Assembly (NCBI RefSeq): GCF_014297285.1
Contig: NZ_JACOQI010000003.1
Coordinates: 1 to 64,000, forward strand
Direction of reading: 5' to 3'
Origin: Dysosmobacter segnis
Lineage (GTDB): Bacteria; Bacillota; Clostridia; Oscillospirales; Oscillospiraceae
DNA length: 64,000 bases
Below are positions 33,942 to 42,935 of this stretch, in pieces (position 1 is the stretch's first letter; the number at the start of each line of letters is the position of its first letter). The position numbers and the translations under genes are program-made. The notes beneath the pieces are model-generated. The model ran no database searches, had not been told where the DNA came from, and worked only from the letters and a program-made list of their open reading frames with translations.

Positions 33942-34850
33942 TTATTCAGACAGGTCTCTGGATAGCTCCAGCAGCTTCCGCAGCCGGTGACTCAGACAGG
34001 ATTTGCTCACCGGCGGGTCGAATTCCGCCGCCAGCTCTGAAAGGCTCAGTTCCGGATATTCCAGCCGCAGCGCCGCCGTTTCCTGGAGCTTGTCCGGCAG
34101 CTGCTCCAGCAGCTCCGCCGCTTGCAGGCGGCGGATGGCCTCCATCTGCTCCTGTGCCGCCTCCACCGCCTTATCCAGATTGGCGCTGTCGCAGTTCAGG
34201 CGGCGGTTCACGCTATTCCGCAGGTCCTTTTCCAGCTTGGCAGACATCACGTTCATGGCCGCCACGGGTGCGCCGATCAGCGTCAGAAAGTCCTCGATCT
34301 GGTCGCTCTGCTTGAAATAGGTAATGAGGCTGCCGCCCCGGCTGAGACTTTTGGGCGGATAGCCGCACTCCTGAAGCAACGAATCTAACTCCCGGCTCAC
34401 CTGCAAATGGGAGGTGGTCAGTTCCAGATGGTAGCGCTTTTGGGGGTCCGTGATGCTGCCCCCGGCAAAAAAGGCTCCCCGCAGGAACGCCGCCCGGTCG
34501 CAGGTCTCCTCCACCATACCGAAATTGATGTGGAGCACCAGATTTTGCTGGGGATCAAACCCCAGCAGATTGATGATATGGTCCAGCTTTTTTTGATCCG
34601 TGATCTGGAAGATCCGCTTGCCCTCCTCCTGCTCCGGCTCCGGCTGGCGGTCGAATTGCAGGTTGAAGGCCCGGCGGAACAGTTTGGGGAGCCGGGCGGC
34701 AAAATGGGGGTTCTCCGTGATGATGCGGACCTCCGTGGCACTGAAGGTATTGCAGAACAGCAAAATTCCGTAGGCCTCCGCCCGGGCACAGCACAGCTTC
34801 TGTACCGGCAGACGGCACAGTTCGTTTTTCGTATCGTAGGAAAAGGACAT
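33942..34850 (-). CDS. whiA: WhiA family DNA-binding protein
   Basis: A 302-aa protein with an N-terminal LAGLIDADG-like half (FSYDTKNELCRLP, then AYGILLF) and a C-terminal helix-turn-helix (YPELSLSELAAEFDPPVSKS-type). In Firmicutes WhiA affects cell division and chromosome segregation. It follows rapZ by 21 bp. Normally yvcK lies between them; here it does not. Confidence 0.94.
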   Translation of the reverse strand: MSFSYDTKNELCRLPVQKLCCARAEAYGILLFCNTFSATEVRIITENPHFAARLPKLFRRAFNLQFDRQPEPEQEEGKRIFQITDQKKLDHIINLLGFDPQQNLVLHINFGMVEETCDRAAFLRGAFFAGGSITDPQKRYHLELTTSHLQVSRELDSLLQECGYPPKSLSRGGSLITYFKQSDQIEDFLTLIGAPVAAMNVMSAKLEKDLRNSVNRRLNCDSANLDKAVEAAQEQMEAIRRLQAAELLEQLPDKLQETAALRLEYPELSLSELAAEFDPPVSKSCLSHRLRKLLELSRDLSE

Positions 34851-34871
34851 GCGTCCTCCTTTCTCAGGCGG

Positions 34872-35732
34872 TCACCGGTTCATATCCCGGTGATTTTCCC
34901 GGACCCGGTACCCAAGGTTCCGAATGTCCTCCGCCAGGGCGTGGGTCATGGCTACGGAGCGGTGGCGGCCGCCGGTGCAGCCCACCGCGATGACCAGCTC
35001 CGTTTTGCCCTCCTCGGCGTACAGCGGGAGGGAAAATGTCAGCAGGTCCCGGAGCTTTTCCATAAAATCATGGGTCTGGCGGAAAGAAAACACATAATCC
35101 GCCACTGGCTGATCCAAACCAGTCTTTTCCCGCAGCTCCGGGATGTAAAAAGGGTTCGGCATACAGCGCACGTCGAACACCAGATCAGCCTCCATCGGCA
35201 GGCCGTATTTGAAGCCAAAGGAGGTGATGGTGACGCTCATACCGCCCTTTTCCGTAGTATCGCTGCCGAAATGCCGCAGCAGCTCACCTCGGAGCTGGGC
35301 TGTGGAAAGATGGGTGGTGTCGATGACCACATCCGCACGCTGGCGTAGAGGTTCCATCATCTCCTGCTCGGTCCGCACCGCCTTTTCCAGAGAATCCGCC
35401 TGCTGCATCAGAGGATGACGGCGGCGGGTCTCCTTGTAGCGCTTGATGATGGTCTCCGGCTCCGCCTCCAAAAACAGCAGGCTGCATGCGCCGCTGCTGT
35501 GCTTCAGCACGTCCAGCACATCGAACAGCTCTGTGGGGCTGTTGGCGGTGCGGACATCATACACCAGCGCCACCTTGTCATAGCGCTGGCTGCCACCGGC
35601 GCAGAACTCCGCAAATTTCAGGATCATGGCCGCCGGCATATTATCCACAATGTAAAAGCCCATATCCTCTAAAAAAGAGGCGGCCCGGCTCTTTCCTGCA
35701 CCGGAAAGGCCGGAAATGATCAGAATCTCCAT
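34872..35732 (-). CDS. rapZ: RNase adapter/nucleotide-binding protein RapZ (YvcJ)
   Basis: A 286-aa P-loop protein: Walker A GLSGAGKS at residues 8-15, RLRR-type basic region, and the C-terminal VGCTGGRHRSVAMTHALAED that defines the family. In enterics it guides RNase E to small RNAs; in Bacillus YvcJ binds GTP and affects competence. It lies directly after murB and before whiA. Confidence 0.95.
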   Translation of the reverse strand: MEILIISGLSGAGKSRAASFLEDMGFYIVDNMPAAMILKFAEFCAGGSQRYDKVALVYDVRTANSPTELFDVLDVLKHSSGACSLLFLEAEPETIIKRYKETRRRHPLMQQADSLEKAVRTEQEMMEPLRQRADVVIDTTHLSTAQLRGELLRHFGSDTTEKGGMSVTITSFGFKYGLPMEADLVFDVRCMPNPFYIPELREKTGLDQPVADYVFSFRQTHDFMEKLRDLLTFSLPLYAEEGKTELVIAVGCTGGRHRSVAMTHALAEDIRNLGYRVRENHRDMNR

Positions 35733-35744
35733 GTATTCACCCGC

Positions 35745-36662
35745 TTATTTAACGATTTTGACCTCCGGCTCCAGCGTGACGCCGGTTTCCTCCAGTACCC
35801 GCTGCTGCACCTGACGGATCAGTTCCGCCATGTCTGCGAAGGTTGCGCCGCCCCGGTTGATGAGGAAGCCCGCGTGTTTTTCCGAAACCTGCGCGCCCCC
35901 CACCGTCAGTCCTTTCAGACCGCATTGGTCGATGAGCGTCCCGGCAAAGTGGCCCTCCGGCCGCTTGAAGGTACTGCCCGCGCTGGGCCATTCCAAGGGC
36001 TGGCTGGCCTTGCGCTTCGCCATCAGCTCCCGCATGGCTGCCCGGATGGTCTCCGGATCGCCGGGCGTCAGTTCAAATTCCGCGTACAGCACCACCGCCT
36101 CCGGATGCTCCGTCAGCAGACTGTGCCGGTAACTCAAACTCAGTTCCTCGCAGGAAAGCGCCCGGATGCCCTCCTCTGGGAACAGCACCGCCGCGGATCG
36201 AAGCACCTGCTTCATCTCGCCGCCGTAGGCCCCGGCGTTCATGCAAACGCCGCCGCCCACCGTGCCGGGGATGCCGTGGGCAAATTCCAGCCCCGTCAGC
36301 CCCGATTTGCAGGCGAGATCCGCCGTCCGGGCCAGCGTAGCACCGGCGTCCGCCAGGACGGTGTTCCCGCTTCCCCGCTCCACCCGGTTCAGGTTGGCAG
36401 AGGTGTCGATCACCAGCCGGTCCAGTCCCTCATCCGGGACCAGAAGATTGGAGCCGTTGCCAATGACCAGCGGATTTGCGCCGTAATCCTTTGCAAAGCT
36501 CATCAGCAGCACCAGCTGCTCCCGGCTGGAAGGAAATGCCATCCGCTTTGCCGGACCGCCGATGCGGAAGGTGGTGTGCCGGCTCATAGGCTCGTCTTGG
36601 AGCACTTCCAGATCCGGCAGATACTGTTCGATAGCCTTATCAAATTCAATCGTCCAGTCCAT
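35745..36662 (-). CDS. murB: UDP-N-acetylenolpyruvoylglucosamine reductase
   Basis: A 305-aa FAD enzyme that reduces UDP-GlcNAc-enolpyruvate to UDP-MurNAc in peptidoglycan synthesis. It has the FAD-binding IGNGSNLLVPDEGLDRLVI, the PGTVGGGVCMNAGAYGGEM segment and the C-terminal GGAQVSEKHAGFLIN typical of type II MurB. The start at 36662 is chosen for AAGGAGG about 7 bp upstream; ATG 36683 has none. It lies between hprK and rapZ, a conserved order. Confidence 0.95.
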   Translation of the reverse strand: MDWTIEFDKAIEQYLPDLEVLQDEPMSRHTTFRIGGPAKRMAFPSSREQLVLLMSFAKDYGANPLVIGNGSNLLVPDEGLDRLVIDTSANLNRVERGSGNTVLADAGATLARTADLACKSGLTGLEFAHGIPGTVGGGVCMNAGAYGGEMKQVLRSAAVLFPEEGIRALSCEELSLSYRHSLLTEHPEAVVLYAEFELTPGDPETIRAAMRELMAKRKASQPLEWPSAGSTFKRPEGHFAGTLIDQCGLKGLTVGGAQVSEKHAGFLINRGGATFADMAELIRQVQQRVLEETGVTLEPEVKIVK

Positions 36663-36689
36663 AGTGGACCTCCTTACATCCAATCGCCG

Positions 36690-37640
36690 TTATGTTCCCT
36701 GATTGGCCGATTTGCTGCCCAGATCTGCATGCAGATCCACTTTTCTGGCCAACTCCTCCGCGGCATTGTATCCATACCGGCGGTGACGGTTGTTCATGGC
36801 CGCCACCTCTACGATGCTGGCCAGATTTCGGCCGGGCCGGATGGGCAGCGTCACGCAGGGCACCTGTTTGCCCAGAATGTCGATAAACCGATCCTCGATC
36901 CCCAGACGGTCATAGGCCTTGGAGCTGTCCCAAGGCTCAAATTCCACCACCAGGTCGATCTGAGACTCCGGCATGACCGCCCGCATACCGAACAGCTGCT
37001 GAACGTCGATGACGCCGATGCCGCGCAGTTCGATGTAGTTGCGGATGACCTCCGGCGCCGTGCCGATCAACTGGTCGGCCACAAGGCGGATCTCAACGGC
37101 GTCATCCGCCACCAGACGGTGACCGCGCATGATCAGTTCGATGGCGGATTCGCTCTTGCCGACGCCGGAATCACCGGTGATCATAACGCCTTCGCCGTAA
37201 ATGTCCAGCAAAACGCCGTGCCGGGTGATGCAGGGAGCCAGCTGCTTGCTGAGATATTCCATGGTATGACTGGTGAAGTCCGCAGTCCGCTCGGTTGTCC
37301 GCAGCAGCGTCCGTCCGTGGTTCCGGGCGCATTGCAGGCACTCTGCGGGACATTCCATATTCCGGGCCAGGACCAGCGCCGGAATGGTGTAGGAAAACAG
37401 GTCATCAAAAACCTTGGTCCGCCGATTCTCGCTCATTTTCATGATATAGGTCAGCTCCGCCTTGCCCATGACCTGAATCCGGCGGGCGTCGAAATAGTCG
37501 AACAGGCCCAGAATCTGCAGATCCGGCCGGTTGACGTTGGTAGATTCTACCTTGTCCGTTTCATAGGTATCTCCATGGTTCAGAATTTCCAGTCCGAAAT
37601 GCTCCACATATTGTGCCAGGCTGGTGCCTTTTTCACTCAT
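36690..37640 (-). CDS. hprK: HPr kinase/phosphorylase
   Basis: A 316-aa bifunctional enzyme that phosphorylates HPr on serine and removes it again, the sensor of carbon catabolite repression in Firmicutes. Walker A is GDSGVGKSESAIELI near residue 155, and the family's C-terminal VTLPIRPGRNLASIVEVAA follows. The start at 37640 is preceded by AAAGGGTGG at good spacing; the upstream ATG 37697 is not. It heads hprK-murB-rapZ-whiA. Confidence 0.95.
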   Translation of the reverse strand: MSEKGTSLAQYVEHFGLEILNHGDTYETDKVESTNVNRPDLQILGLFDYFDARRIQVMGKAELTYIMKMSENRRTKVFDDLFSYTIPALVLARNMECPAECLQCARNHGRTLLRTTERTADFTSHTMEYLSKQLAPCITRHGVLLDIYGEGVMITGDSGVGKSESAIELIMRGHRLVADDAVEIRLVADQLIGTAPEVIRNYIELRGIGVIDVQQLFGMRAVMPESQIDLVVEFEPWDSSKAYDRLGIEDRFIDILGKQVPCVTLPIRPGRNLASIVEVAAMNNRHRRYGYNAAEELARKVDLHADLGSKSANQGT

Positions 37641-37736
37641 CGTATTCCACCCTTTCATAATGTGCCCACCGCTGTTCCGGCGTCCAAATGCACACACGGT
37701 CCAGCGGCCAGAAAATCAATTTATTCGTTCTTTCTC

Positions 37737-37765
37737 ATTATATATGATTTTCCACATAGGCGCAA
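37737..37765 (-). promoter_or_regulatory. Promoter of hprK operon
   Basis: On the minus strand TTGCGC (37765-37760), 17 bp, TATAAT (37742-37737). The leader to the hprK start is about 90 nt. Confidence 0.7.
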
Positions 37766-37830
37766 GACTTTCACCGTTTTCAGGCTGAACGGCCCCTCAA
37801 AAAAACTTTTCAAATTTTTTTAAATTTTTC

Positions 37831-37859
37831 TTGCATTTTGTGTTTGAATCTGCTATGAT
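37831..37859 (+). promoter_or_regulatory. Promoter of rpmB
   Basis: TTGCAT (37831-37836), 17 bp, TATGAT (37854-37859), preceded by an A/T-rich UP-element-like tract, fitting a ribosomal protein gene. Confidence 0.75.
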
Positions 37860-37915
37860 ACTACTTGTGCTTGTATGTAAGCATGTAATTACGCAACAGC
37901 AAGGAGGTGCAACGG

Positions 37916-38104
37916 ATGGCAAAGTGCGAGTTCTGCGATAAGGGCGTTACGTTCGGCATTCAGGTCTCTCACTCTCATCGGCGTTCCAATCGGACTTGGA
38001 AACCCAATGTGAAACGTGTGAAGGCGATCGTTAACGGTTCCCCCCGCCATGTTTATGTTTGTACCCGGTGTATGCGTTCCGGTAAGGTCACCAGAGCGGT
38101 CTAA
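37916..38104 (+). CDS. rpmB: 50S ribosomal protein L28
   Basis: A 62-aa basic protein of the large ribosomal subunit. It starts MAKCEFCDKGVTFGIQVSHS and carries a CXXC pair near each end (CEFC, CTRC), the zinc-binding form of L28. AAGGAGG lies about 8 bp upstream of ATG 37916. It is monocistronic, with its own promoter and terminator. Confidence 0.96.
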   Translation: MAKCEFCDKGVTFGIQVSHSHRRSNRTWKPNVKRVKAIVNGSPRHVYVCTRCMRSGKVTRAV

Positions 38105-38122
38105 TTGTACAGATAAACAGGT

Positions 38123-38155
38123 AAAGCACTCAGACTTTGGTCTGAGTGCTTTTTC
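38123..38155 (+). terminator. Intrinsic terminator of rpmB
   Basis: A perfect 13-bp stem (38123-38135 with 38140-38152), 4-nt loop, then TTTTT. Confidence 0.88.
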
Positions 38156-38360
38156 TATTGGTATGCTGCGGGGCAGTTTTCACTTGCACCACTCCCCCGC
38201 TTCCGTTTGCTGTTTCATTCCCTCTGATCCCATTGAAATGAGCTCTGCCGGTTTCCCGGCGAAGCTCGTTTTTGATGAGTCTTACTTCCTTTTGCGGTTC
38301 CTCCGCAATCTTCGTGACCTTGGGATCAGCTGGAAATGCGGAATTAAATAAAACTCAGAA

Positions 38361-38393
38361 AAAACCACCGGAGCAACACATTCCGGTGGTTTT
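38361..38393 (-). terminator. Intrinsic terminator of gpsA operon
   Basis: A 12-bp stem (38361-38372 with 38382-38393) followed on the minus strand by a T-run, starting 9 bp after the gpsA stop. The remaining 200 bp up to rpmB hold nothing I can name. Confidence 0.85.
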
Positions 38394-38401
38394 GTTATGC
38401 A

Positions 38402-39406
38402 TTACAGCCAGGTGGTCTCTGTCAGTTCGTCCTTTTTGGCCCGGCGCATGAGGCTGCTCACCACATCCTGCACGGCCACGCCATGATAAAGGACCTCGTA
38501 GACGCTGCGGCAAAGGGGCATTTCCACACCCTCCCGCTGAGAGAGCTGGTAGATGCTTTCCGCGGCGTAATAGCCCTCCACCACGGCGCCCACCTCCGCC
38601 ATGGCCTCCTGTGCGGACTTTCCCTGTCCGATCAGAATGCCCGCCCGGCGGTTCCGGGAGTGCATGGAGGTGCAGGTGACGATCAGATCGCCCATACCTG
38701 CCAGACCGCCGAAGGTCTGCCGGGTGCCGCCCAGCTTTTCGCCAAGGCGCGTCAGTTCCGCCATGGCGCGGGTCATCAGCAAAGCCTTTGTATTATCCTG
38801 ATAGCCCATGCCGTCACATACGCCGCAGGCCAGAGCCACTACGTTTTTCATGGCGGCGGACAGCTCCACGCCCACGATATCCTCACTGGTATAGACCCGG
38901 AAATAGTCATTCATGAAAGCGTCCTGTACCAGCCGGGCCACTTTCAGATCCGGACAGGCGGACACGCAGCCGGTGGGCATTCGAATGCTTACTTCCTCTG
39001 CGTGAGAGGGACCGGAAAGGGCAGCTACTTTACAGATATTTCCGGTGACTTCCGTCAAAATCTGGCTCATGCGGAGGTTCGTATCCCGCTCGATGCCCTT
39101 GGAAACACTGACCAGAACGGTCTCCGGCGTCAGGTATGGGGCGATCTTCTTTCCCGTCTCCCGCACGGCGAAGGACGGCGTGGCGGAGATCACCAGTTCT
39201 GCCCCCTTCAGACAGTCCAAATCTCCGCTGATCTTCAGGCTGTCCGGCAGCTGGACACCCTTCAGCTTGGAATTCTCCCGGGTCTTTGCCATCTCCGCAG
39301 CCTTCGCCGGGTCATGGGACCACAAGGTCACATCATGTCCGTTGTCGCAGAGCACCATGCTCAGGGCCGTGCCCCAGCCGCCGCTGCCAACTACAACTGC
39401 TTTCAT
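38402..39406 (-). CDS. gpsA: Glycerol-3-phosphate dehydrogenase [NAD(P)+]
   Basis: A 334-aa enzyme that makes sn-glycerol 3-phosphate from dihydroxyacetone phosphate for phospholipid synthesis. It has the N-terminal Rossmann motif GSGGWGTALSMVL, the LVSVSKGIE and LSGPSHAEEV segments, catalytic Lys in AAMKNVVALACGV, and GLAGMGDLIVTCTS. TAGGAGG precedes the ATG. It follows plsY, which uses its product. Confidence 0.96.
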   Translation of the reverse strand: MKAVVVGSGGWGTALSMVLCDNGHDVTLWSHDPAKAAEMAKTRENSKLKGVQLPDSLKISGDLDCLKGAELVISATPSFAVRETGKKIAPYLTPETVLVSVSKGIERDTNLRMSQILTEVTGNICKVAALSGPSHAEEVSIRMPTGCVSACPDLKVARLVQDAFMNDYFRVYTSEDIVGVELSAAMKNVVALACGVCDGMGYQDNTKALLMTRAMAELTRLGEKLGGTRQTFGGLAGMGDLIVTCTSMHSRNRRAGILIGQGKSAQEAMAEVGAVVEGYYAAESIYQLSQREGVEMPLCRSVYEVLYHGVAVQDVVSSLMRRAKKDELTETTWL

Positions 39407-39415
39407 GTTATCCTC

Positions 39416-40099
39416 CTAAGTCTTCTTCCGATGGAAGCTGAGTTTGTTTTCATTTCCCGCCAGCAAGCGCTGGATATTGGCCCGGTGCTTCCAGACGATC
39501 AATCCTCCCAGGCAAAAGGCCAGTACAATGATCGGCGTCTGGGGGTAGCAGTACCAGCTGATAAAGGGAAAGCTGGCCCCGGCCCACAGAGAGCCAAGGG
39601 AAACGTACCGGGTCAGAGCCGTTAAGATCAGGAAGCCGCCCCAGACCACAACGGCGATGCGCCAGTCGATCATGATGGCGATGGTGCCGCCGGAAAGGAT
39701 GCCCTTGCCGCCCTTGAACTGGAACATACAGGGGAACATGTGGCCCAGCAGACAGAACAGACCCGCCCAGTATTTGGCGAAGGTGTCCCAAAACGCAGTG
39801 GTAGAGGCCGCAGAAATGAAGATCGTATAGCCGCTGAACATCAGCCATTGGCTGACCAGCAGCGCCACGACCGCCTTCAGTACGTCGCACAGAATCACCA
39901 CAAAGGTCAGCGGCCCGCCGAAGGTGCGGAAGAAATTGGTCAGGCCGGCGTTGCCGCTGCCGTGGTTCCGCACGTCATTCCGCAGAATATACTTGGAGAC
40001 GATGACCGCCCCGTTGAAGCAGCCGCAAAAGTAGGCGAATACCGCCGCGACGCCCAGCAGCAGCGGCAGCGGCGCACCGTTTGGAAAGATGCTCTGCAC
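39416..40099 (-). CDS. plsY: Glycerol-3-phosphate acyltransferase PlsY
   Basis: A 227-aa membrane enzyme that acylates glycerol 3-phosphate with acyl-phosphate. It has about five spans and the family loops RNDVRNHGSGNAGLTNFFRT and FPCMFQFKGGKG. GTG 40099 is chosen because AAGGAGG lies 7 bp upstream; the TTG at 40105 is only one base from that site. It lies between der and gpsA as in many Firmicutes. It is slightly longer than the usual 200 aa. Confidence 0.93.
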   Translation of the reverse strand: MQSIFPNGAPLPLLLGVAAVFAYFCGCFNGAVIVSKYILRNDVRNHGSGNAGLTNFFRTFGGPLTFVVILCDVLKAVVALLVSQWLMFSGYTIFISAASTTAFWDTFAKYWAGLFCLLGHMFPCMFQFKGGKGILSGGTIAIMIDWRIAVVVWGGFLILTALTRYVSLGSLWAGASFPFISWYCYPQTPIIVLAFCLGGLIVWKHRANIQRLLAGNENKLSFHRKKT

Positions 40100-40101
40100 G
40101 G

Positions 40102-41424
40102 TCAATCCTCCTTATCGCCCTTTTCCCGGATGGACAGGATGATGGGGGTACCCTCCAGACGGAAGGTGGAGCGGATGCAGTTTTCCAGATACCGCTGATA
40201 GGAGAAGTGGAACAGCCGCCGGTCGTTGCAGAATACCACGAAGTGAGGCGGCTTCACGCCCACCTGCGTCATATAGTAGATCTTCAGGCGGCGGCCCTTG
40301 TCCGTGGGAGGCTGGACGCGGGTCTGGGCATCCGCCAGAACGGTATTCAGCATACCGGTGGTGACCCGGAAAGCGGCCTGATTCGCCACATAGTCGATCA
40401 TGTCGAACAGCTTGTCCACCCGCTGACCGGTCTTGGCGGAGATAAACAGGATGGGGGCGTAGGTCATGTAGGCCAGATCCCGGCGGATCTCCTCCGTCAT
40501 GCGGGTCATGGTCTTGTCATCCTTTTCCACCAGATCCCATTTGTTCACCACGATGATGCTGGCCTTGCCCGCCTCGTGGGCCATACCGGCCACTTTGGTA
40601 TCCTGCTCGGTGACGCCCTCGGTGGCGTCGATCATGATCAGGCACACGTCCGCCCGGTCGATGGCCATAGTTGCCCGGAGGACGCTGTATTTCTCAATAT
40701 CCTCTTCAATTTTGGACTTTTTCCGCATACCGGCGGTGTCGATAAAGACGAAACTGCCTTTATCGTTGGTGAAACGGGAGTCGATGGCGTCACGGGTGGT
40801 GCCCGCCACGTTGGACACGATGACCCGCTCCTCCCCTAAGATCTTGTTCACCAGAGAGGACTTGCCGGCGTTGGGCTTGCCGATGACCGCCACCTTGATG
40901 GCGTCATCTTCCTCTTCCTCCTCGTCCTCCGGCGGGAAGTACTGCACGCAAGCATCCAGCAGGTCGCCGGTACCGTGGCCGTGGACGGCGGAGACGGCGA
41001 TGGGATCGCCCAGACCCAGATTGTAGAATTCATAGATGTCCGGGCTGCGGCCCTGGTCCACCTTGTTGACAGCCAGGATCACCGGCTTGCCGCAGCGCTG
41101 GAGCATGGAAGCCACCTCCTGATCGGAGGCGGTCATGCCGGTCTTGATGTCGCAGAGGAACACGATGACCGTGGCGTTGTCAATGGCGATCTGGGCCTGA
41201 GAACGCATGAAGGCCAGGATCTGATTGTCCGTCCGGGGCTCGATGCCGCCGGTGTCGATGAGGGTGAACTTCCGGCCCTGCCAGTCACTCTCCCCGTAGA
41301 TCCGGTCACGGGTCACACCGGGGGTGTCCTCCACAATGGACAGCCGCCGACCGATGATCTTATTGAACAGCATGGACTTGCCCACATTGGGGCGGCCCAC
41401 GATGGCGATGATAGGTTTCGACAT
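40102..41424 (-). CDS. der: Ribosome biogenesis GTPase Der (EngA)
   Basis: A 440-aa double GTPase needed for 50S subunit assembly. Domain 1 P-loop is GRPNVGKS, domain 2 GKPNAGKSS, each with DTPG/DTAG and NKxD motifs (VNKVDQG, VNKWDLVEKDD), and a C-terminal KH-like domain. A Glu/Asp-rich linker (EDEEEEEDDA) separates the domains. The start MSKPIIAIVG at 41424 has GAAAGGAG upstream; the frame runs further upstream without a ribosome site. Confidence 0.96.
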   Translation of the reverse strand: MSKPIIAIVGRPNVGKSMLFNKIIGRRLSIVEDTPGVTRDRIYGESDWQGRKFTLIDTGGIEPRTDNQILAFMRSQAQIAIDNATVIVFLCDIKTGMTASDQEVASMLQRCGKPVILAVNKVDQGRSPDIYEFYNLGLGDPIAVSAVHGHGTGDLLDACVQYFPPEDEEEEEDDAIKVAVIGKPNAGKSSLVNKILGEERVIVSNVAGTTRDAIDSRFTNDKGSFVFIDTAGMRKKSKIEEDIEKYSVLRATMAIDRADVCLIMIDATEGVTEQDTKVAGMAHEAGKASIIVVNKWDLVEKDDKTMTRMTEEIRRDLAYMTYAPILFISAKTGQRVDKLFDMIDYVANQAAFRVTTGMLNTVLADAQTRVQPPTDKGRRLKIYYMTQVGVKPPHFVVFCNDRRLFHFSYQRYLENCIRSTFRLEGTPIILSIREKGDKED

Positions 41425-41494
41425 AAGATGACTCCTTTCCTGAGCGGCGTTGGTGTGTTTCGCTGCCGCCGCAAGAAGTTGAATGATTGAATCT

Positions 41495-41523
41495 ATTATA
41501 TCCGTAATTCCCCTGTATGGCAA
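41495..41523 (-). promoter_or_regulatory. Promoter of der-plsY-gpsA
   Basis: On the minus strand TTGCCA (41523-41518), 17 bp, TATAAT (41500-41495). Confidence 0.72.
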
Positions 41524-41586
41524 GGGAAAACAGAGACTTTTCACGGCGCGCTGACCCGGTACCCTTACGGTTCCGCGCAAAAGTAA

Positions 41587-41612
41587 AGGAGGGAAGAATT
41601 CTCTTCCCTCCT
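41587..41612 (-). terminator. Intrinsic terminator of yceD-rpmF
   Basis: An 11-bp stem (41587-41597 with 41602-41612) followed on the minus strand by TTTACTTTT, about 20 bp after the rpmF stop. Confidence 0.75.
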
Positions 41613-41630
41613 AAAGCAAGCAATTGTCTC

Positions 41631-41825
41631 TTACTTCGCCGCCACGGACTTGACAACTTTGACCTCACGGCCATTGTAGCTGCCGCACTCCTGGCACATT
41701 CTGTGAGGCAGGTGCAGAGCACCGCACTTGGGGCATGCAACGAGACCGGGGACAGCCAGCTTCCAGGTGGAGCTGCGTCTCTTATCGCGTCTTGCTTTGG
41801 ATACTTTTCCCTTAGGTACTGCCAT
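41631..41825 (-). CDS. rpmF: 50S ribosomal protein L32
   Basis: A 64-aa basic ribosomal protein, MAVPKGKVSKARRDKRRSST, with a zinc ribbon made of CPKCG and CQEC. It follows the DUF177 protein by 47 bp, the near-universal yceD-rpmF pairing. Confidence 0.97.
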   Translation of the reverse strand: MAVPKGKVSKARRDKRRSSTWKLAVPGLVACPKCGALHLPHRMCQECGSYNGREVKVVKSVAAK

Positions 41826-41872
41826 TGTGACACCTCCTTGATCTACAAAGGCCAGGCGGCCTTATTTATACT

Positions 41873-42370
41873 TTATTTGTTCTCCAAAAGCTTTGCAAGG
41901 ACCGCCAGACGGGGGTCTACATCCTTTTTGCAGGAGCAGGGTCCCAGATTCAGGTCGGCACCGCAGTGGGGACAAAGTCCCTTGCAATCTTCAGAACACA
42001 GAGTTTTCGTGTCCATGTCGAGAATAAAGGCTTCGCGAGCCAACTCACCTACGTCCACCTTGCCGTCTTCCAGCAGGAGGATCTCGTCATCCTCCTCGTT
42101 CTGCAACTCTTCCGCCAGAATACAGCCGTAAGAAACCGCCTTCTCCTGAAGGAATTCCTTTCCGCAGCGGTCACACACAGCGTCCAACGTGGTGTGAGCC
42201 GTCAGCTCCAGATAAAGGACTTCCGCCCGGTTCCGAACCGCGCCTTCCACAATGACGGGCCGGCTGATGGGATTTCTTCCGCCGAATTCCATATCGGACA
42301 GATCCAGCTCAAACTGAAAATTCAGTTCCTTGCCGGGGATATGCAGAATAGGTCTAACGTCAATGAGCAT
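41873..42370 (-). CDS. yceD: YceD/DUF177 family protein
   Basis: A 165-aa protein of the DUF177 family, linked to 23S rRNA accumulation. It has a central CDRCGKEF zinc knuckle and a C-terminal CEDCKGLCPHCGADLNLGPC cluster, which is the family signature. It is the first gene of the yceD-rpmF operon, with a perfect SigA promoter upstream. Confidence 0.93.
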   Translation of the reverse strand: MLIDVRPILHIPGKELNFQFELDLSDMEFGGRNPISRPVIVEGAVRNRAEVLYLELTAHTTLDAVCDRCGKEFLQEKAVSYGCILAEELQNEEDDEILLLEDGKVDVGELAREAFILDMDTKTLCSEDCKGLCPHCGADLNLGPCSCKKDVDPRLAVLAKLLENK

Positions 42371-42397
42371 AAGCTACCTCGCAATGACACGTTTAGT

Positions 42398-42426
42398 ATT
42401 ATATAGGATTGCATCCGCAATGTCAA
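42398..42426 (-). promoter_or_regulatory. Consensus promoter of yceD-rpmF
   Basis: On the minus strand TTGACA (42426-42421), 17 bp, TATAAT (42403-42398): a full consensus match. Confidence 0.85.
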
Positions 42427-42473
42427 ACAGTTTTTTTGATTTTCCGTCAGTTTTTTCAAAAACGGCGGTGGGA

Positions 42474-42935
42474 TCAAATTTCATCGTCCAACGGCGCCTC
42501 TTTTTTCTTCTCCGGGACCTCAAAACCCAAAATTCTCAGCTTGAAGCCCTTACAGATCCGCTCATACCCGGCGGCATGATAAACATCCTTGGGCCAGCGC
42601 AGGTTCCAACAGTCCCGCAGAACGCCCGCAAAGGGCCGCAGTTCCTGATCCGCCATGAGCATAGGCGTCAGATACCCTACTACCACCTGCTTGGTTTCGC
42701 CCCGGACCGTTGTGCGGTTCCAGAAGCGTGCCTGCTTCCACTGGGCCTCCAAGGCGTCCAGCAGGCTGTCCGCCAAAGCAGGAAGCCCGGACTCCCCCGC
42801 TTCCCGCACCGCCGCCAGATAGTCCGGCGTGAAGCGACCGCAGTATTCCCGGAACGTGGACTCATATCCCAGGCGGGTAAAGCCCTCCAGCCATTTGCCG
42901 TTGTCCGTCAGCGCCGCCAGCAGCCGTTCCGTCAT
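42474..42935 (-). CDS. Hypothetical protein, 153 aa
   Basis: A soluble, mostly helical protein rich in Trp, Tyr and Arg (for example LEGFTRLGYESTFREYCGRF and FWNRTTVRGETKQVVVGYLT), with an acidic end. No motif is recognised. Its ATG overlaps the stop of the gene upstream by 4 bp, so the two are co-translated. Codon use looks like its neighbours, supporting a real gene. Confidence 0.75.
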   Translation of the reverse strand: MTERLLAALTDNGKWLEGFTRLGYESTFREYCGRFTPDYLAAVREAGESGLPALADSLLDALEAQWKQARFWNRTTVRGETKQVVVGYLTPMLMADQELRPFAGVLRDCWNLRWPKDVYHAAGYERICKGFKLRILGFEVPEKKKEAPLDDEI

